From positions 372,001 to 436,000 of the forward strand of contig OZ026535.1 of the NCBI GenBank assembly GCA_964020105.1: a DNA stretch of 64,000 bases. The letters run 5' to 3'. A program made the position numbers and the translations under genes. The DNA comes from G964020105 sp964020105 (GTDB taxonomy: Bacteria; Pseudomonadota; Alphaproteobacteria; WRAU01; Hepatincolaceae). The notes beneath the pieces were generated by a model, which was not told the origin of the DNA, searched no databases, and saw nothing but the letters and a program-made list of their open reading frames with translations. Of this stretch, positions 25,622-35,711 are shown one piece after another. Every line of letters starts with the position of its first letter. The first letter of the stretch is position 1.

Positions 25622-26893
25622 ATGATAGCAAACATAACCAAGAACGATTTACAAAGGTATTTACAATTTTTTCTTTTAGTATTATCAGCAGGAGCAATAT
25701 ATCCACTTATATATTTAAGAACTAATTTTCAATCAACTATTGTTGAGGTATTTCAAATTAAAGTAAGTGATCTTAATCAGCTTTACACTACTTTAGGAGT
25801 AATGTTTGTTTTGGGGTATATTCCTAGTGGATGGTTAGCTGATAAGATATCTATAAAAATTTTGTTAACTATATCTCTTGGCATTACAGGATTAGTAGGA
25901 TTATGGTTTGCCCAAATTCCTTCTACTGCTTCATTAAATTACATTTTTTTAATATGGGGTATATCCTCTGTGTTTACATTTTGGGGAGCATTAATTAAAT
26001 CTGTTAAGATGTTAGCAAAGGCAGAGGAGCAGTCACGCTTTTTTGGTATTTTAGATGGAGGTAGAGGAGTTGTTGAGGCTTTACTTGCTACAATTGCTGT
26101 TGTGGTTTTTTCCTATATGCTTACACAAAACAATACTTCTAAAGATGCTTTGGTTGGTGTTATTTATCTGTATTCATTCATTTGTATTGTTTGTGCGATC
26201 TTGATTTTCATTTTCCTAGAAAAAGAACAAAAAAATGATCTAAATAAAGAGGAGGCGTCTGTCTTTTCTCTAAAATCATTAATGAGAGATATTATACGTA
26301 TTTTAAAGATCAAAGAAGTTTGGATTTTATCCATGATTATTTTTTGTGGATATACGTTATTTTGGAATATTTACTTTTTTTCTGGATTTCTGCAAGCTAA
26401 TCATGGAGCTACTGCTATTGTTGCTGGATATGTGACGGTTTTGACATTGTGGATGCGTCCTATAGGGGGCATCCTTGGGGGTGTATTAGGGGATAAATTT
26501 AACCGTGCTAATATTCTAGGAGTTGCTTTTGCTACAGCTAGTTTAGGAGTATTATTATTATCTTTTATTCCTCAAGGAAGCAATGTAATTATGGTTTTTG
26601 CAATGGTCTTGATTATTGGACTTATGTTATATGCCATAAGAGGGTTATACTGGTCTTTTCTGGATTATTGTAATATTCCAAATAGTATACTAGGGTTTGC
26701 TATAGGTATTATTTCTTTCTTAGGCTATTTACCTGATATTATTTTACCTATTATCAGTGCCAAAATTTTCTTAGCAAATGATAATGGACCTATTGCATAT
26801 ACACAATATTTTTTAATTACCTCCATAGTTGGAATTGTAGGCACTTTTCTGATTTTTTATTTGGGGCATCATATTAAGAAGCGTAAATATTAA
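25622..26893 (+). CDS. MFS transporter
   Basis: Twelve hydrophobic segments are visible across about 423 aa, with the MFS loop 2-3 signature in the form GYIPSGWLADKISIKILLT (about residue 64) and its C-half echo RPIGGILGGVLGDKFNRANI (about residue 280). I chose ATG 25622, which follows GGAG by 7 bp; the in-frame ATG at 25610 has no ribosome site. As the last gene of the cluster it is probably the importer for the compound used by the kinase and dehydrogenases. Substrate class (sugar acid, polyol or phosphate ester) cannot be read from sequence. Confidence 0.9.
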   Translation: MIANITKNDLQRYLQFFLLVLSAGAIYPLIYLRTNFQSTIVEVFQIKVSDLNQLYTTLGVMFVLGYIPSGWLADKISIKILLTISLGITGLVGLWFAQIPSTASLNYIFLIWGISSVFTFWGALIKSVKMLAKAEEQSRFFGILDGGRGVVEALLATIAVVVFSYMLTQNNTSKDALVGVIYLYSFICIVCAILIFIFLEKEQKNDLNKEEASVFSLKSLMRDIIRILKIKEVWILSMIIFCGYTLFWNIYFFSGFLQANHGATAIVAGYVTVLTLWMRPIGGILGGVLGDKFNRANILGVAFATASLGVLLLSFIPQGSNVIMVFAMVLIIGLMLYAIRGLYWSFLDYCNIPNSILGFAIGIISFLGYLPDIILPIISAKIFLANDNGPIAYTQYFLITSIVGIVGTFLIFYLGHHIKKRKY

Positions 26894-26903
26894 AAACTTT
26901 AAG

Positions 26904-26945
26904 CTAGTTGCAACTTTATATCGTATTTCTATTAGTTGCAACTAG
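26904..26945. terminator. Bidirectional hairpin between convergent genes
   Basis: CTAGTTGCAACT and AGTTGCAACTAG form a perfect 12-bp stem with an 18-nt loop, between the stops of the MFS gene and the minus-strand membrane gene. It probably serves both. Confidence 0.65.
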
Positions 26946-26955
26946 ACTATAGGTT

Positions 26956-27468
26956 TTAGTGCTGAAGTGTATACAGTATCATTGCACTAGGAGCGTTAAC
27001 AAAACAAAATGCTTCTAACCATCCACCTATTGTGTAGGGATAAAGATAAGATAGTATAATACAAGGAATTATAAATATAATGCTACTGTACCATGATACT
27101 ATACTGAAAGTTGCCCAAAATGAAAATACTACACAAATTACCGTGAACATAATATGAGGGATTAATTCTTTTCTATAGTATCTAAATGTTGCAACTCCTA
27201 AAAGTGCACTTACTGCTACCCATAGCTTTATTTCATAAGATAGTAGATTGTTTGTTTCTCCAAGCAGTGTGCCAGCTATAAATATTAAAGCTGAATAAGA
27301 GCTAAAGAAGCTTATATATGGGATTATATTCCCATACTTTTCTTTTTGATAGTAAACTGTATCAGAGTAGGATATAAAATTAATGCCAAATCTACTTATT
27401 ACCCACCAAGTATAGATTGCAAATATTAATAATGCACAAAAAGAAAATAAAATAATACTTATACTCAT
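26956..27468 (-). CDS. Hypothetical multi-pass membrane protein (170 aa)
   Basis: The family is not recognised. About five to six hydrophobic segments span most of the length, starting at ISIILFSFCALLIFAIYTWWVISRFG. Conserved-looking loop residues include ISYSDTVYYQKEKYG (about residue 32), FRYYRKELIPH (about residue 110) and a C-terminal GGWLEAF. Similar six-helix proteins with an SDTYY motif occur in several phyla without known function. Start ATG 27468; upstream GAGGATAG gives a weak ribosome site. Likely in the inner membrane. Confidence 0.7.
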   Translation of the reverse strand: MSISIILFSFCALLIFAIYTWWVISRFGINFISYSDTVYYQKEKYGNIIPYISFFSSYSALIFIAGTLLGETNNLLSYEIKLWVAVSALLGVATFRYYRKELIPHIMFTVICVVFSFWATFSIVSWYSSIIFIIPCIILSYLYPYTIGGWLEAFCFVNAPSAMILYTLQH

Positions 27469-27932
27469 ACTATCCTCAAGATTATTTGAAGTTATACTTT
27501 CTCAATTTTCTATATAATATAAAGACTGAGTGTACATTATAAATTATAAGAATCTATAATTATAATATTTTTTCAATTACAACTTAAAATGTAAATAAAA
27601 ACCTAAGAACTATATTCCTATATTTGTAATTATTAAAATAATAAATATTTATTGTGTGATAGTAATTTTGCAGATAATTAAGAATATAGATTGCTTAAAA
27701 ACTATGTTACTTAAGCAGAATACAACAATTAGGAGCAATTTTTATGTTGAAAGTAATAAATAAAAGTTTTTAATATAGATTAATCATGCCATTTAATTTT
27801 TAAAGCTCCATAAGTAAGCATTATCCTTTATTGCTTTTCCCAAGCTTATTCATACATTTTTTATCAAAAAATAGATGATTTAAATCTAAATAGACTTATT
27901 AAATAATTTTTTCCATTTACAATAATCTGATA
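27469..27932. other. AT-rich intergenic stretch
   Basis: No coding frame, tRNA or strong hairpin was seen in about 460 bp between two minus-strand genes. It probably carries the promoter for the membrane protein gene. Confidence 0.5.
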
Positions 27933-29537
27933 CTAGATACAAAATGAAATTTTCTTACTATTTTTTTTACTGGTAGGGTTACTAGGAATATTATTAGTAG
28001 GTTTACTAGTGCTATTTAATACTGTGCTTTCTGTTTTGTTCATATTAGTAACTTTTGCAAAAATAAAAGTTTCTTCATTATACAAACAAACTTTATATCT
28101 AATATTATTCAATATAACTGTTTTAATATCTTCTCCTTCTTCTAGTGTTCTTAGATCATTTAAGATATTTTCAATCTTTTCTCTGCTAAGCAGTGGATCC
28201 ATAAATTTCATGGCGATAAGAGTATTATTCCTGGCTGTTATATTCTGAGAAAGATAATTTTTAGACATTATTACCGATGTTCTTACTATCTCATTATGAA
28301 GAGTATCAATATACATTCTAAATATCATATAAGGGGTTGGATTAAAAGATAGTGAAATTTGCTCTTTATATATTGTAACGTCAATTTCTTTCTTTTGTAT
28401 AGAATCATATTCTGGAAGACCTAAATCAGTTACATATTTATTATATAACTCTAAGAATCTATTTTTTTCTTGCTCTTTTTGATCATAGTTATCTTCTTTT
28501 ACATGAATTTTGAAAACCAAACTACCTCTATTTGTGTATATATCATAAACTAAATTTTTATTTGTTGTGACATAATTATATTTCGAATCATTAATACCTT
28601 TATCTATCCCCATTTCATCAATCAAACTTCTTACTTCTATTACAGATAAATCAGGACTAATCATACGTACAATGGCAAGAGCAACTCTATTATATGTTTC
28701 TATATCTTCCGGCAGAGATAATCTGCTTTTTGATGCCAAAGTAATATGATGTATTTCTTTAGTATCTATATTAATATTTATTTCAAACGATATCTTAGGA
28801 CTAACATTTACTAGAAGAGTTTTTCTTTTTACTAAACTATTTACAACTTGCGGATATATATTTTCGTCAATGAATTCTGTTAGTTGTGACATAGTATCAT
28901 AATATAAAGTTGATACATAACTAGCTATATCTTGATCTTCTGTCTCCTTTGGAGTATTTAGTTTTGATACGATGGAAAAAGTTTTGTTTGTTGCGTAATT
29001 AACACTTATAGTATGTAAATAATCATTACGATTTATAGTTTGCACGTATTGATTTTTTGTAGCATTATTATTAATATCAAATTGATTATACATATCTTCA
29101 GCTTCTGCTCTATTTAACCCTTGATCGAGCATAGACATGGAAATCATAACAATTAACTGATGCATAAGCTTTTTATCTTCAGACTCAAGTTGCTTAGATC
29201 TAAGGGTAATGTCATTAATTTTTTTACTTATCCTATTATAACTAACAATAAGTTCAATGGAGGAAATTGGTCGTAAGATTACCTTGATTATTCCCTTATC
29301 TATGTAAGATATAAATTTATTAGATAAGAACTGAAGAGATTTCTCTTCAGTCAAATCTAGGTTATTTAAAGATTTTTGATACAAATTATAAGTTTGTCTA
29401 GAGAAATAATTTTTCTCTCTTATAATACTTTCCTTATAATTATTAGTTTTTGCTTCTACGGAGTTAGTAAAGAGCATAATCAGAAAGAGATAATATAATA
29501 ATCTTGATAATTTTAGAATATTAATAATCATATCCAC
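27933..29537 (-). CDS. Secreted hypothetical protein (534 aa)
   Basis: No family is recognised. A signal peptide ends near VEAKTNNY (LLYYLFLIMLFTNSVEA core). The mature protein appears to hold a repeated domain: sections around residues 85-200, 225-345 and 375-495 each have a helical stretch with an Asp/Glu-rich turn (RAEAEDMYNQF, VIEVRSLIDEMG, REKIENILNDL) followed by beta strands. This suggests three copies of an alpha/beta module. The C terminus is Ser/Thr/Asn/Pro-rich and ends with a lone Cys near the end (ISFCI). Probably periplasmic or surface-located. Confidence 0.65.
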   Translation of the reverse strand: MDMIINILKLSRLLYYLFLIMLFTNSVEAKTNNYKESIIREKNYFSRQTYNLYQKSLNNLDLTEEKSLQFLSNKFISYIDKGIIKVILRPISSIELIVSYNRISKKINDITLRSKQLESEDKKLMHQLIVMISMSMLDQGLNRAEAEDMYNQFDINNNATKNQYVQTINRNDYLHTISVNYATNKTFSIVSKLNTPKETEDQDIASYVSTLYYDTMSQLTEFIDENIYPQVVNSLVKRKTLLVNVSPKISFEININIDTKEIHHITLASKSRLSLPEDIETYNRVALAIVRMISPDLSVIEVRSLIDEMGIDKGINDSKYNYVTTNKNLVYDIYTNRGSLVFKIHVKEDNYDQKEQEKNRFLELYNKYVTDLGLPEYDSIQKKEIDVTIYKEQISLSFNPTPYMIFRMYIDTLHNEIVRTSVIMSKNYLSQNITARNNTLIAMKFMDPLLSREKIENILNDLRTLEEGEDIKTVILNNIRYKVCLYNEETFIFAKVTNMNKTESTVLNSTSKPTNNIPSNPTSKKNSKKISFCI

Positions 29538-29633
29538 ACCACCTTTAATAAGATTAATAAACCAAGCTTAGCAATCAGAGGTTTCATTTATACTTGTAAT
29601 ATGATAGTACATTGTATTATAATATGCAATATA

Positions 29634-29665
29634 GAAAAATAGTCCTCCACAGTGCAGAGGACTAT
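29634..29665 (-). terminator. Rho-independent terminator of the symporter gene
   Basis: Read on the minus strand, ATAGTCCTC and GAGGACTAT form a 9-bp stem with a 9-nt loop followed directly by TTTTTC. It lies 18 bp past the stop of the gene at 29683. Confidence 0.85.
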
Positions 29666-29682
29666 GCATAGTTGTTAAAATA

Positions 29683-30945
29683 TCATAAGATTTTCTCTTT
29701 TACATCTTCAGAATTAGCAAAAGCAATGTCAAAATTACCATCAGATTTTGCAACTAAGGTTGCAACAATAATATCTCCCATAACATTTAAGAGAGTTCTT
29801 AACATTTCCATAAGTCTATCGATAGCAATTATAATACCTATACCTTCAACCGGTATGCCATACTGTACCAGTATCATAGTTAAAGTTATTAATCCAGTTC
29901 CTGGTATTCCTGCTGCACCTACGGTTGCAACCATTGCTAATAAGCCTGCACCAATATATTGCAATACGCTTAATTCTATGCCATAGATATTAGAAAGAAA
30001 AACAACAGCTAGACCTTGCATAATTGCAGTACCATTCATATGAACTGTGGCACCAAGAGGAAGGATAAAGCTAGAATATGTTTTTGGAATTCCTAATTTT
30101 TCTTCTGCAAGCTTTATACTTACAGGTAGAGTGGCTGCAGAACTAGTGGTTGAAAACGCTATAGCTGAAGCAGGTGCCGTTTTTTTCAAAAATGTAAATA
30201 ATTTCATTCCACTTAATCTAATTAAAGGTATATATACAACACAGAAATGTACACCTAAAATAAGTCCCATTATTACAGCATATTGAACCATAGCCGCTAG
30301 TATTTCAAATCCTTGAGTAGCAATAGATTTGCTTAATAAAGCAAACACACCGTAAGGAGTTATACGCATAATCATAGTGATAACTCCTATAACTACTTGT
30401 TCAAGACGGCTTACAGCAACAGTTAGCATTTCTCTATCTTTTTTTACAACATTTAAAATAGCTACTGCAAAAATTATAGCTATAAATATAACCTGAGGCA
30501 TATTCGCGCTTGACATTGGAGTTATAATATTATCTGGTACCATACCAATCACACTATCTATGAGAGAAGGCGTCTCACCACTTGTAACTTTTCTAGCTAT
30601 AGCTGTGAATTCTTCTGAGCTAAATGCAGCTCCAGCGTTTAATAGATTGCTTATGCTAATAGATAGTATTAAAGCTATAGAAGTAGTTAGTATAAAAAAC
30701 CCCATGGTTTTGAGACCTAATTTTTTTAACTCAGCTACATTTTCAAGATTTATAATACCATTTATAAGGGAAAAAATTATAATTGGTACTATGGTAAACT
30801 TTAGAAGTCTTATGAAAATTGCACCCACTACATTTAAAATAATAACAATTGTTTTAAATATTTCTGGCATTGAATGTTTGATAAAAATTAGACATAACCC
30901 AAATGCCATAGCTGCAAATATTGCTATAATTATCTTTTTAGTCAT
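29683..30945 (-). CDS. Dicarboxylate/amino acid:cation symporter (DAACS family)
   Basis: Na+- or H+-coupled uptake of glutamate, aspartate or C4-dicarboxylates. Landmarks are the serine-rich reentrant loop AFSTTSSAATLPVS (about residue 270), PLGATVHMNGTAIMQGLAVVFLS (the NMDGT-like motif) and GAAGIPGTGLITLTMIL. The 420-aa length and eight-helix pattern match GltP/GltT. Just across a divergent promoter lies glutamate dehydrogenase, which suggests glutamate is taken up and oxidised for carbon and energy. The exact substrate is inferred from this neighbour. Confidence 0.92.
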   Translation of the reverse strand: MTKKIIIAIFAAMAFGLCLIFIKHSMPEIFKTIVIILNVVGAIFIRLLKFTIVPIIIFSLINGIINLENVAELKKLGLKTMGFFILTTSIALILSISISNLLNAGAAFSSEEFTAIARKVTSGETPSLIDSVIGMVPDNIITPMSSANMPQVIFIAIIFAVAILNVVKKDREMLTVAVSRLEQVVIGVITMIMRITPYGVFALLSKSIATQGFEILAAMVQYAVIMGLILGVHFCVVYIPLIRLSGMKLFTFLKKTAPASAIAFSTTSSAATLPVSIKLAEEKLGIPKTYSSFILPLGATVHMNGTAIMQGLAVVFLSNIYGIELSVLQYIGAGLLAMVATVGAAGIPGTGLITLTMILVQYGIPVEGIGIIIAIDRLMEMLRTLLNVMGDIIVATLVAKSDGNFDIAFANSEDVKEKIL

Positions 30946-31309
30946 AAATAATGCTCCTATTGTTTCATGCGATTAGCTCTAGGATATTAGTATTATATCC
31001 CATTAATACCACACTAATATCATATTGTCATAATATACAACATATATCGTCTGAAAACAACATTTTTTTCAATGAAAATAATACCTTAGCAGTATAAAGT
31101 TCCAGATCATTGCTATTATAGGCTACCAGATATGTATACTATACACAGAGAGGGTATTTATTATAAAAATGTTGACTTTTGATTATTAATGTAATAACAT
31201 GTAGCCACTTAGATAATGACTATGGTGTGCCATTTTATAACTATCTTGGTGATCCGGTATTTGTGTTATTTATTGAGTATAATGTAACTGTAATTAGGGT
31301 TTTTTGATT
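30946..31309. other. Divergent promoter region between symporter and glutamate dehydrogenase
   Basis: About 360 bp with no coding frame. It should carry promoters for both genes. A short repeat-like AATATCATATTG/ATATTAGTATTAT-rich stretch at 30980-31030 is seen, but no clear operator. Confidence 0.4.
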
Positions 31310-32578
31310 ATGTCTAATATATTTGAAGATGCAGTAATGGTTTTAAATAAACTAGGAAAGCAAGCAAGCATAGATCCTAGGGTGCTAGGTTATATAAGCA
31401 AGCCAGAGCAACTTTTAGAAGTAAATTTTCCTGTATCTATGGATGATGGCACGATAAGAGTTTTTAATGGCTATAGGTGTCGTTATAGTACCGTTTTAGG
31501 AGTGGCAAAAGGAGGGATAAGATTTCATCATGAGGTTAGTGCAGATGAAGTAAAGAGTTTAGCGTTATGGATGGCTGTTAAGAATTCTTTAGCTGGGTTG
31601 CCTTATGGTGGTGGTAAGGGTGGTGTTATTGTGGATGTTAAAAAGCATTCTTTAAGTGAATTGGAAGCTGTTGCAAGAGGATATGTTAGAGCTATTGTAG
31701 ATAATATAGGGGAAAATATAGATGTTCCTGCTCCTGATGTTGGTACAAATGCTCATGTTATGTCTTGGATGATTGATGAGTATGAAAATATAAAAAGAAA
31801 AAAATCTCCTGGTGCTTTTACTGGTAAGCCAGTTGCCCTTGGGGGGAGTTTATTTAGAACAGAAGCTACTGGGTTTGGAGCACATACTGTAATTAAATTA
31901 TTAGCAAAAAAATTATCTAAAGAACCATCTAGTTTGACTATAGCTATACAGGGATTAGGAAATGTTGGTTATTATTTGGCTAAATTTCTTTACAAAGCTG
32001 GCTTTAAGGTGGTTGCCTTAAGTGATATTGAGGGTGGCATTTATATGGAAAATGGAATTAATATTGATGATCTGTTTCTTAAAATGAAACAATATAAGGA
32101 ATTTACTTCTGTTAGTAGTGCTAAATTAGTTTCTACTTTAGCAGGGGTTAAGGCTATTACTAATAAAGAATTATTAGAGTTGGGTGTTGAGATACTAGTT
32201 CCTGCTGCTATTGAAAATGTTATTAATGATAGCAATGCTCATTTTATAAAGGCTCGTTATATAGTTGAGGCTGCCAATGGCCCATTACATGGTAATGCCA
32301 ATGATATTCTAGAAAAGAAAGGTATTTTGATTGTTCCTGATGTGTTAGCTAATTCAGGAGGAGTAGTAGTAAGTTATTTTGAGTGGTTACAAAATATATC
32401 ATGTTATTATTGGGACGAAGAAGAAGTAAAGGAAAGACTTACAAAAATTATGACTAAAACTTTTAATAATGTGTGGGATTTAATGGAGCAAAAAAAAATA
32501 TCTATGAGGTCAGCTGCCTATGCCATCTCTTTAGAAAGACTCCAGGAGTCTATAAAAATTAAATATAATATGAGATAA
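31310..32578 (+). CDS. gdhA: Glutamate dehydrogenase (Glu/Leu/Phe/Val dehydrogenase family)
   Basis: Reversible oxidative deamination of glutamate to 2-oxoglutarate and ammonia. The substrate domain has GGIRFH, the catalytic-lysine loop LPYGGGKGGVIVD (about residue 105) and APDVGT (about residue 144). The nucleotide domain has IQGLGNVGYYLAKFLYKAG, with a GxGxxG-like loop. Length (about 422 aa) fits the hexameric catabolic type. I chose ATG 31310 over the TTG six bases earlier. Context with a Glu-type symporter supports a catabolic role feeding the TCA cycle. Confidence 0.93.
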   Translation: MSNIFEDAVMVLNKLGKQASIDPRVLGYISKPEQLLEVNFPVSMDDGTIRVFNGYRCRYSTVLGVAKGGIRFHHEVSADEVKSLALWMAVKNSLAGLPYGGGKGGVIVDVKKHSLSELEAVARGYVRAIVDNIGENIDVPAPDVGTNAHVMSWMIDEYENIKRKKSPGAFTGKPVALGGSLFRTEATGFGAHTVIKLLAKKLSKEPSSLTIAIQGLGNVGYYLAKFLYKAGFKVVALSDIEGGIYMENGINIDDLFLKMKQYKEFTSVSSAKLVSTLAGVKAITNKELLELGVEILVPAAIENVINDSNAHFIKARYIVEAANGPLHGNANDILEKKGILIVPDVLANSGGVVVSYFEWLQNISCYYWDEEEVKERLTKIMTKTFNNVWDLMEQKKISMRSAAYAISLERLQESIKIKYNMR

Positions 32579-32667
32579 TCATTATACTTAATTATATATT
32601 GTTGTAGGATTAGTTCATATGCTACTATAGTGATTAATTATTAATTATTCAAAGAGGTGATGGGGTT

Positions 32668-34329
32668 ATGGCAGTTATAAAAAATGCTTCTGATTTGTTT
32701 GTAGAGGCACTAGAGCAAGAGGGCGTGAGAGTGATTTATGGTGTCCCTGGAGAGGAGAATTTAGATTTACTTGAATCTATCAGAAAATCTAAAATTAAGT
32801 TAATATTAACTCGCCATGAGCAGGGGGCTGCATTTATGGCGGCTACTTATGGTAGAATGACTGGTAAGATGGGTGTTGCCATAGCCACACTTGGTCCTGG
32901 GGCCACTAATTTCACCACTGCTGCTGCTTATGCTCAACTTGGTGGTTTCCCTCTTTTATTAATTACTGGACAAAAACCAATTAAAAAATCTAAGCAGGGT
33001 CGTTTTCAGATTATTGATGTTGTGGCTATGATGACTCCTATTGTTAAATATTCTAAGCAAATTGTTGATGTTGGAATGCTTACTTCAACAATTAGGGAGG
33101 CTTTTAGGATTGCTCAAATGGAGCGTCCTGGAGCTGTACATATTGAGTTTCCTGAGGATGTTTCTGCTGAGCTGGTTACTACTGATACTAAAGGTATTTT
33201 TAACATTTCTAAAACATATACTCCATATGCTAATCCTGATGCGATAGATGAAGCATTGAAAATGATTAAGAATGCTAAGTTACCTTTGGTTTTGATAGGA
33301 GGAGCTTGTAACCGTAATGATGTATCTGAGAGTATTACTACATTTATCAATACTACAGGATTAGTGTTTTTTAATACGCAGATGGGTAAAGGTGTTGTAG
33401 CAGAAGATAACCCTAATTATATTGGCACAGCATCTTTATCTGCAGGAGATTACCTACATCTCTTGCTTAGCAAGGCAGATTTAATTATTAATATTGGGCA
33501 TGACGTTATTGAAAAACCTCCTTATTTTATGGAAGATAATAATAAAAACTTGAAAGTTATTCATATTAATTATCATAGTGCAAGTGTTGATAATATATAT
33601 CATCCGCATTTGGAAGTTATAGGTGATATAAAATCTTCTGTAATGTTGCTAGCAGATAAATTAGGAAAATCTGCGCATGATTTTTCATATGCTAGGAAAA
33701 TAAGGGCATTTTTAGATAACCATATTATTAAACATGATAAAGATGATTCTTTTCCTATTAAACCTCAAAAAATGTTAAGGGATATACATAAAATTATGGC
33801 AAAGGAGGGTTATGTTGCTTTAGATAATGGTATGTATAAATTATGGTTTTCTAGAAATTATCAAACACTAAGACCTAATTCTTTATTATTAGATAATGCT
33901 TTGGCTACAATGGGAGCTGGGTTGCCAGCAGCTATGGAGTTAGCTAGATTATATCCTAGTAAAAAGGTTATGGCTGTCGTAGGAGATGGTGGATTTATGA
34001 TGAATTCACAGGAATTAGAAACTGCTATTAGGTTGAAGCTAAATTTTGTTGTGGTTATATTAAATGATAGTGCTTATGGTATGATTAGGTGGAAGCAGGC
34101 CGCTATGGCTCATGAGGATTATGGTATGACATTTAGCAATCCTGATTTTGTTAGATATGCTGAAAGTTATGGAGCTAAGGGGTATAGAATTTCTAAAACC
34201 GAAAATTTTTATCCATTATTAGAAAGATGTTTCCAAGAAAAGGGAATTCATTTAATAGATTTACCCATTGATTATTCTGAAAATAAAAAAGTTTTGCTAG
34301 ATGAGTTGAAAAATAAAGAGGTAATATAA
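32668..34329 (+). CDS. Acetolactate synthase-like thiamine diphosphate enzyme (large subunit type)
   Basis: It probably condenses two pyruvates to 2-acetolactate. N-terminal YGVPGEENLDLLESI and LTRHEQGAAFMAATYGRMTGK give the catalytic Glu of the TPP site, followed by ATLGPGATNF and QKPIKKSKQGRFQIIDVV. The C-terminal TPP-Mg motif is VVGDGGFMMNSQELETAIRL...NDSAYGMI. At 553 aa it resembles catabolic AlsS-type enzymes more than the biosynthetic IlvB; no small subunit or acetolactate decarboxylase adjoins. Its stop overlaps the start of the aldehyde dehydrogenase gene, so the two are coupled. Related TPP enzymes with other 2-keto acid substrates cannot be excluded. Confidence 0.85.
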   Translation: MAVIKNASDLFVEALEQEGVRVIYGVPGEENLDLLESIRKSKIKLILTRHEQGAAFMAATYGRMTGKMGVAIATLGPGATNFTTAAAYAQLGGFPLLLITGQKPIKKSKQGRFQIIDVVAMMTPIVKYSKQIVDVGMLTSTIREAFRIAQMERPGAVHIEFPEDVSAELVTTDTKGIFNISKTYTPYANPDAIDEALKMIKNAKLPLVLIGGACNRNDVSESITTFINTTGLVFFNTQMGKGVVAEDNPNYIGTASLSAGDYLHLLLSKADLIINIGHDVIEKPPYFMEDNNKNLKVIHINYHSASVDNIYHPHLEVIGDIKSSVMLLADKLGKSAHDFSYARKIRAFLDNHIIKHDKDDSFPIKPQKMLRDIHKIMAKEGYVALDNGMYKLWFSRNYQTLRPNSLLLDNALATMGAGLPAAMELARLYPSKKVMAVVGDGGFMMNSQELETAIRLKLNFVVVILNDSAYGMIRWKQAAMAHEDYGMTFSNPDFVRYAESYGAKGYRISKTENFYPLLERCFQEKGIHLIDLPIDYSENKKVLLDELKNKEVI

Positions 34330-35711
34330 TGGAGCTTGTTATTAAATCTCCCTATGACAGATCTGTTGTAGGGAGTGTAGTTAAGGTTTCTAAAGAAGAC
34401 GCTAACAAATTATTACAAAATGCCTATATTTTATCAAGGGATAAGTCAAAACATTTATTCCCTCATGAGAGAATAGCTATTTTAGAAAAATTAGTTTTGT
34501 TGCTTAAGGAAGATGAAAATACTTTTGCAATGTTGATTGCTAAAGAGGGTGGAAAACCTTTAATTGATGCTAAAGTAGAAGTATCGCGAGCTATTGATGG
34601 TATTAAACTAGCTATCAGGGAGATGATGCACGTTATTAAGGGAGAAGAAATTCCAATGGGATACAGTAAATCTTCGGAAAATCGTCTTGCTTTTACAGTT
34701 AGAGAGCCTATTGGAGTTGTTTTGGCTATAAGTGCATTTAATCATCCATTAAATTTGATAGTGCATCAAGTTATTCCAGCTGTTGCTGTTGGATGTCCTG
34801 TTTTGATTAAGCCAGCAGGAGCTACTGCATTAACTTGTTTACAGTTTGTGAAATTGCTTCATGAGGCTGGATTACCTGAGCAATGGTGTGTTTGTGTTCC
34901 TTGTGACGTCACTGTGGCAGAATTTTTAGTAAGTGATAGTAGGGTAAGTTTTTTTAGTTTTATTGGATCTTCTGAGATTGGCTGGCATTTAAGAAATAAA
35001 CTAGCTCAAGGCACTAGATATGCTCTTGAACATGGTGGTGTTGCTCCAGTTATAGTTGATAAAGATATTGAAGATATTGATTTAGTAGTTTCTTCTATTG
35101 TCAAAGGTGCATATTATCATGCTGGTCAGGTTTGTATTTCAACTAAGAGAGTTTACATTCATAATGATATGATGAGGGTTATGTCTGCAAAAATTACCGA
35201 TGCAGTTTCCAAGTTAAAAATTGGAGATCCTTGTTTAATTGAAACTCAGGTTGGACCACTTATTAATGAAAAAGAAGTGGTAAGGGTTGCAGAATGGGTG
35301 AAAGAAGCTGTTTCAGAGGGAGCAACATTGCTGTGTGGGGGAAATAAAATATCTGATACACTTTATCAGGCAACATTACTTCTTGAGCCTTCTAAGAACT
35401 CTAAAGTTTCCACTAAAGAAGTATTTGGCCCTGTTCTTTGTTTGTATGCTTATGATGATATAGATCAAGCAATTAGTTGGGCTAATTCTTTAGATTTACC
35501 TTTTCAGGGTGCACTTTTTAGTAAAAATATTAATACAATTACAAAGGTATATAAAAATTTAGACTGTGCTGCTGTTATTATTAATGATCACAGTGCTTTT
35601 AGGGTTGATTGGATGCCTTTTGCTGGACGTAGATCCACAGGTCATGGTATAGGAGGAATAGGACATACAATGCATGAGATGACTGTTCATAAGATGATAG
35701 TTATAAATTAG
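34329..35711 (+). CDS. NAD(P)-dependent aldehyde dehydrogenase
   Basis: Aldehyde dehydrogenase superfamily protein of 460 aa. Visible are the oxyanion Asn in ISAFNHP (about residue 139), VLIKPA, the general base Glu in ALEHGGVAP (about residue 237; His replaces the usual Leu of LELGG), the nucleophile Cys in HAGQVCISTKRV (about residue 271) and KEVFGPVL. Its ATG shares a base with the stop of the acetolactate-synthase-like gene. The pairing suggests one route that makes and oxidises an aldehyde from a keto acid; the substrate is not predictable. Confidence 0.9.
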   Translation: MELVIKSPYDRSVVGSVVKVSKEDANKLLQNAYILSRDKSKHLFPHERIAILEKLVLLLKEDENTFAMLIAKEGGKPLIDAKVEVSRAIDGIKLAIREMMHVIKGEEIPMGYSKSSENRLAFTVREPIGVVLAISAFNHPLNLIVHQVIPAVAVGCPVLIKPAGATALTCLQFVKLLHEAGLPEQWCVCVPCDVTVAEFLVSDSRVSFFSFIGSSEIGWHLRNKLAQGTRYALEHGGVAPVIVDKDIEDIDLVVSSIVKGAYYHAGQVCISTKRVYIHNDMMRVMSAKITDAVSKLKIGDPCLIETQVGPLINEKEVVRVAEWVKEAVSEGATLLCGGNKISDTLYQATLLLEPSKNSKVSTKEVFGPVLCLYAYDDIDQAISWANSLDLPFQGALFSKNINTITKVYKNLDCAAVIINDHSAFRVDWMPFAGRRSTGHGIGGIGHTMHEMTVHKMIVIN

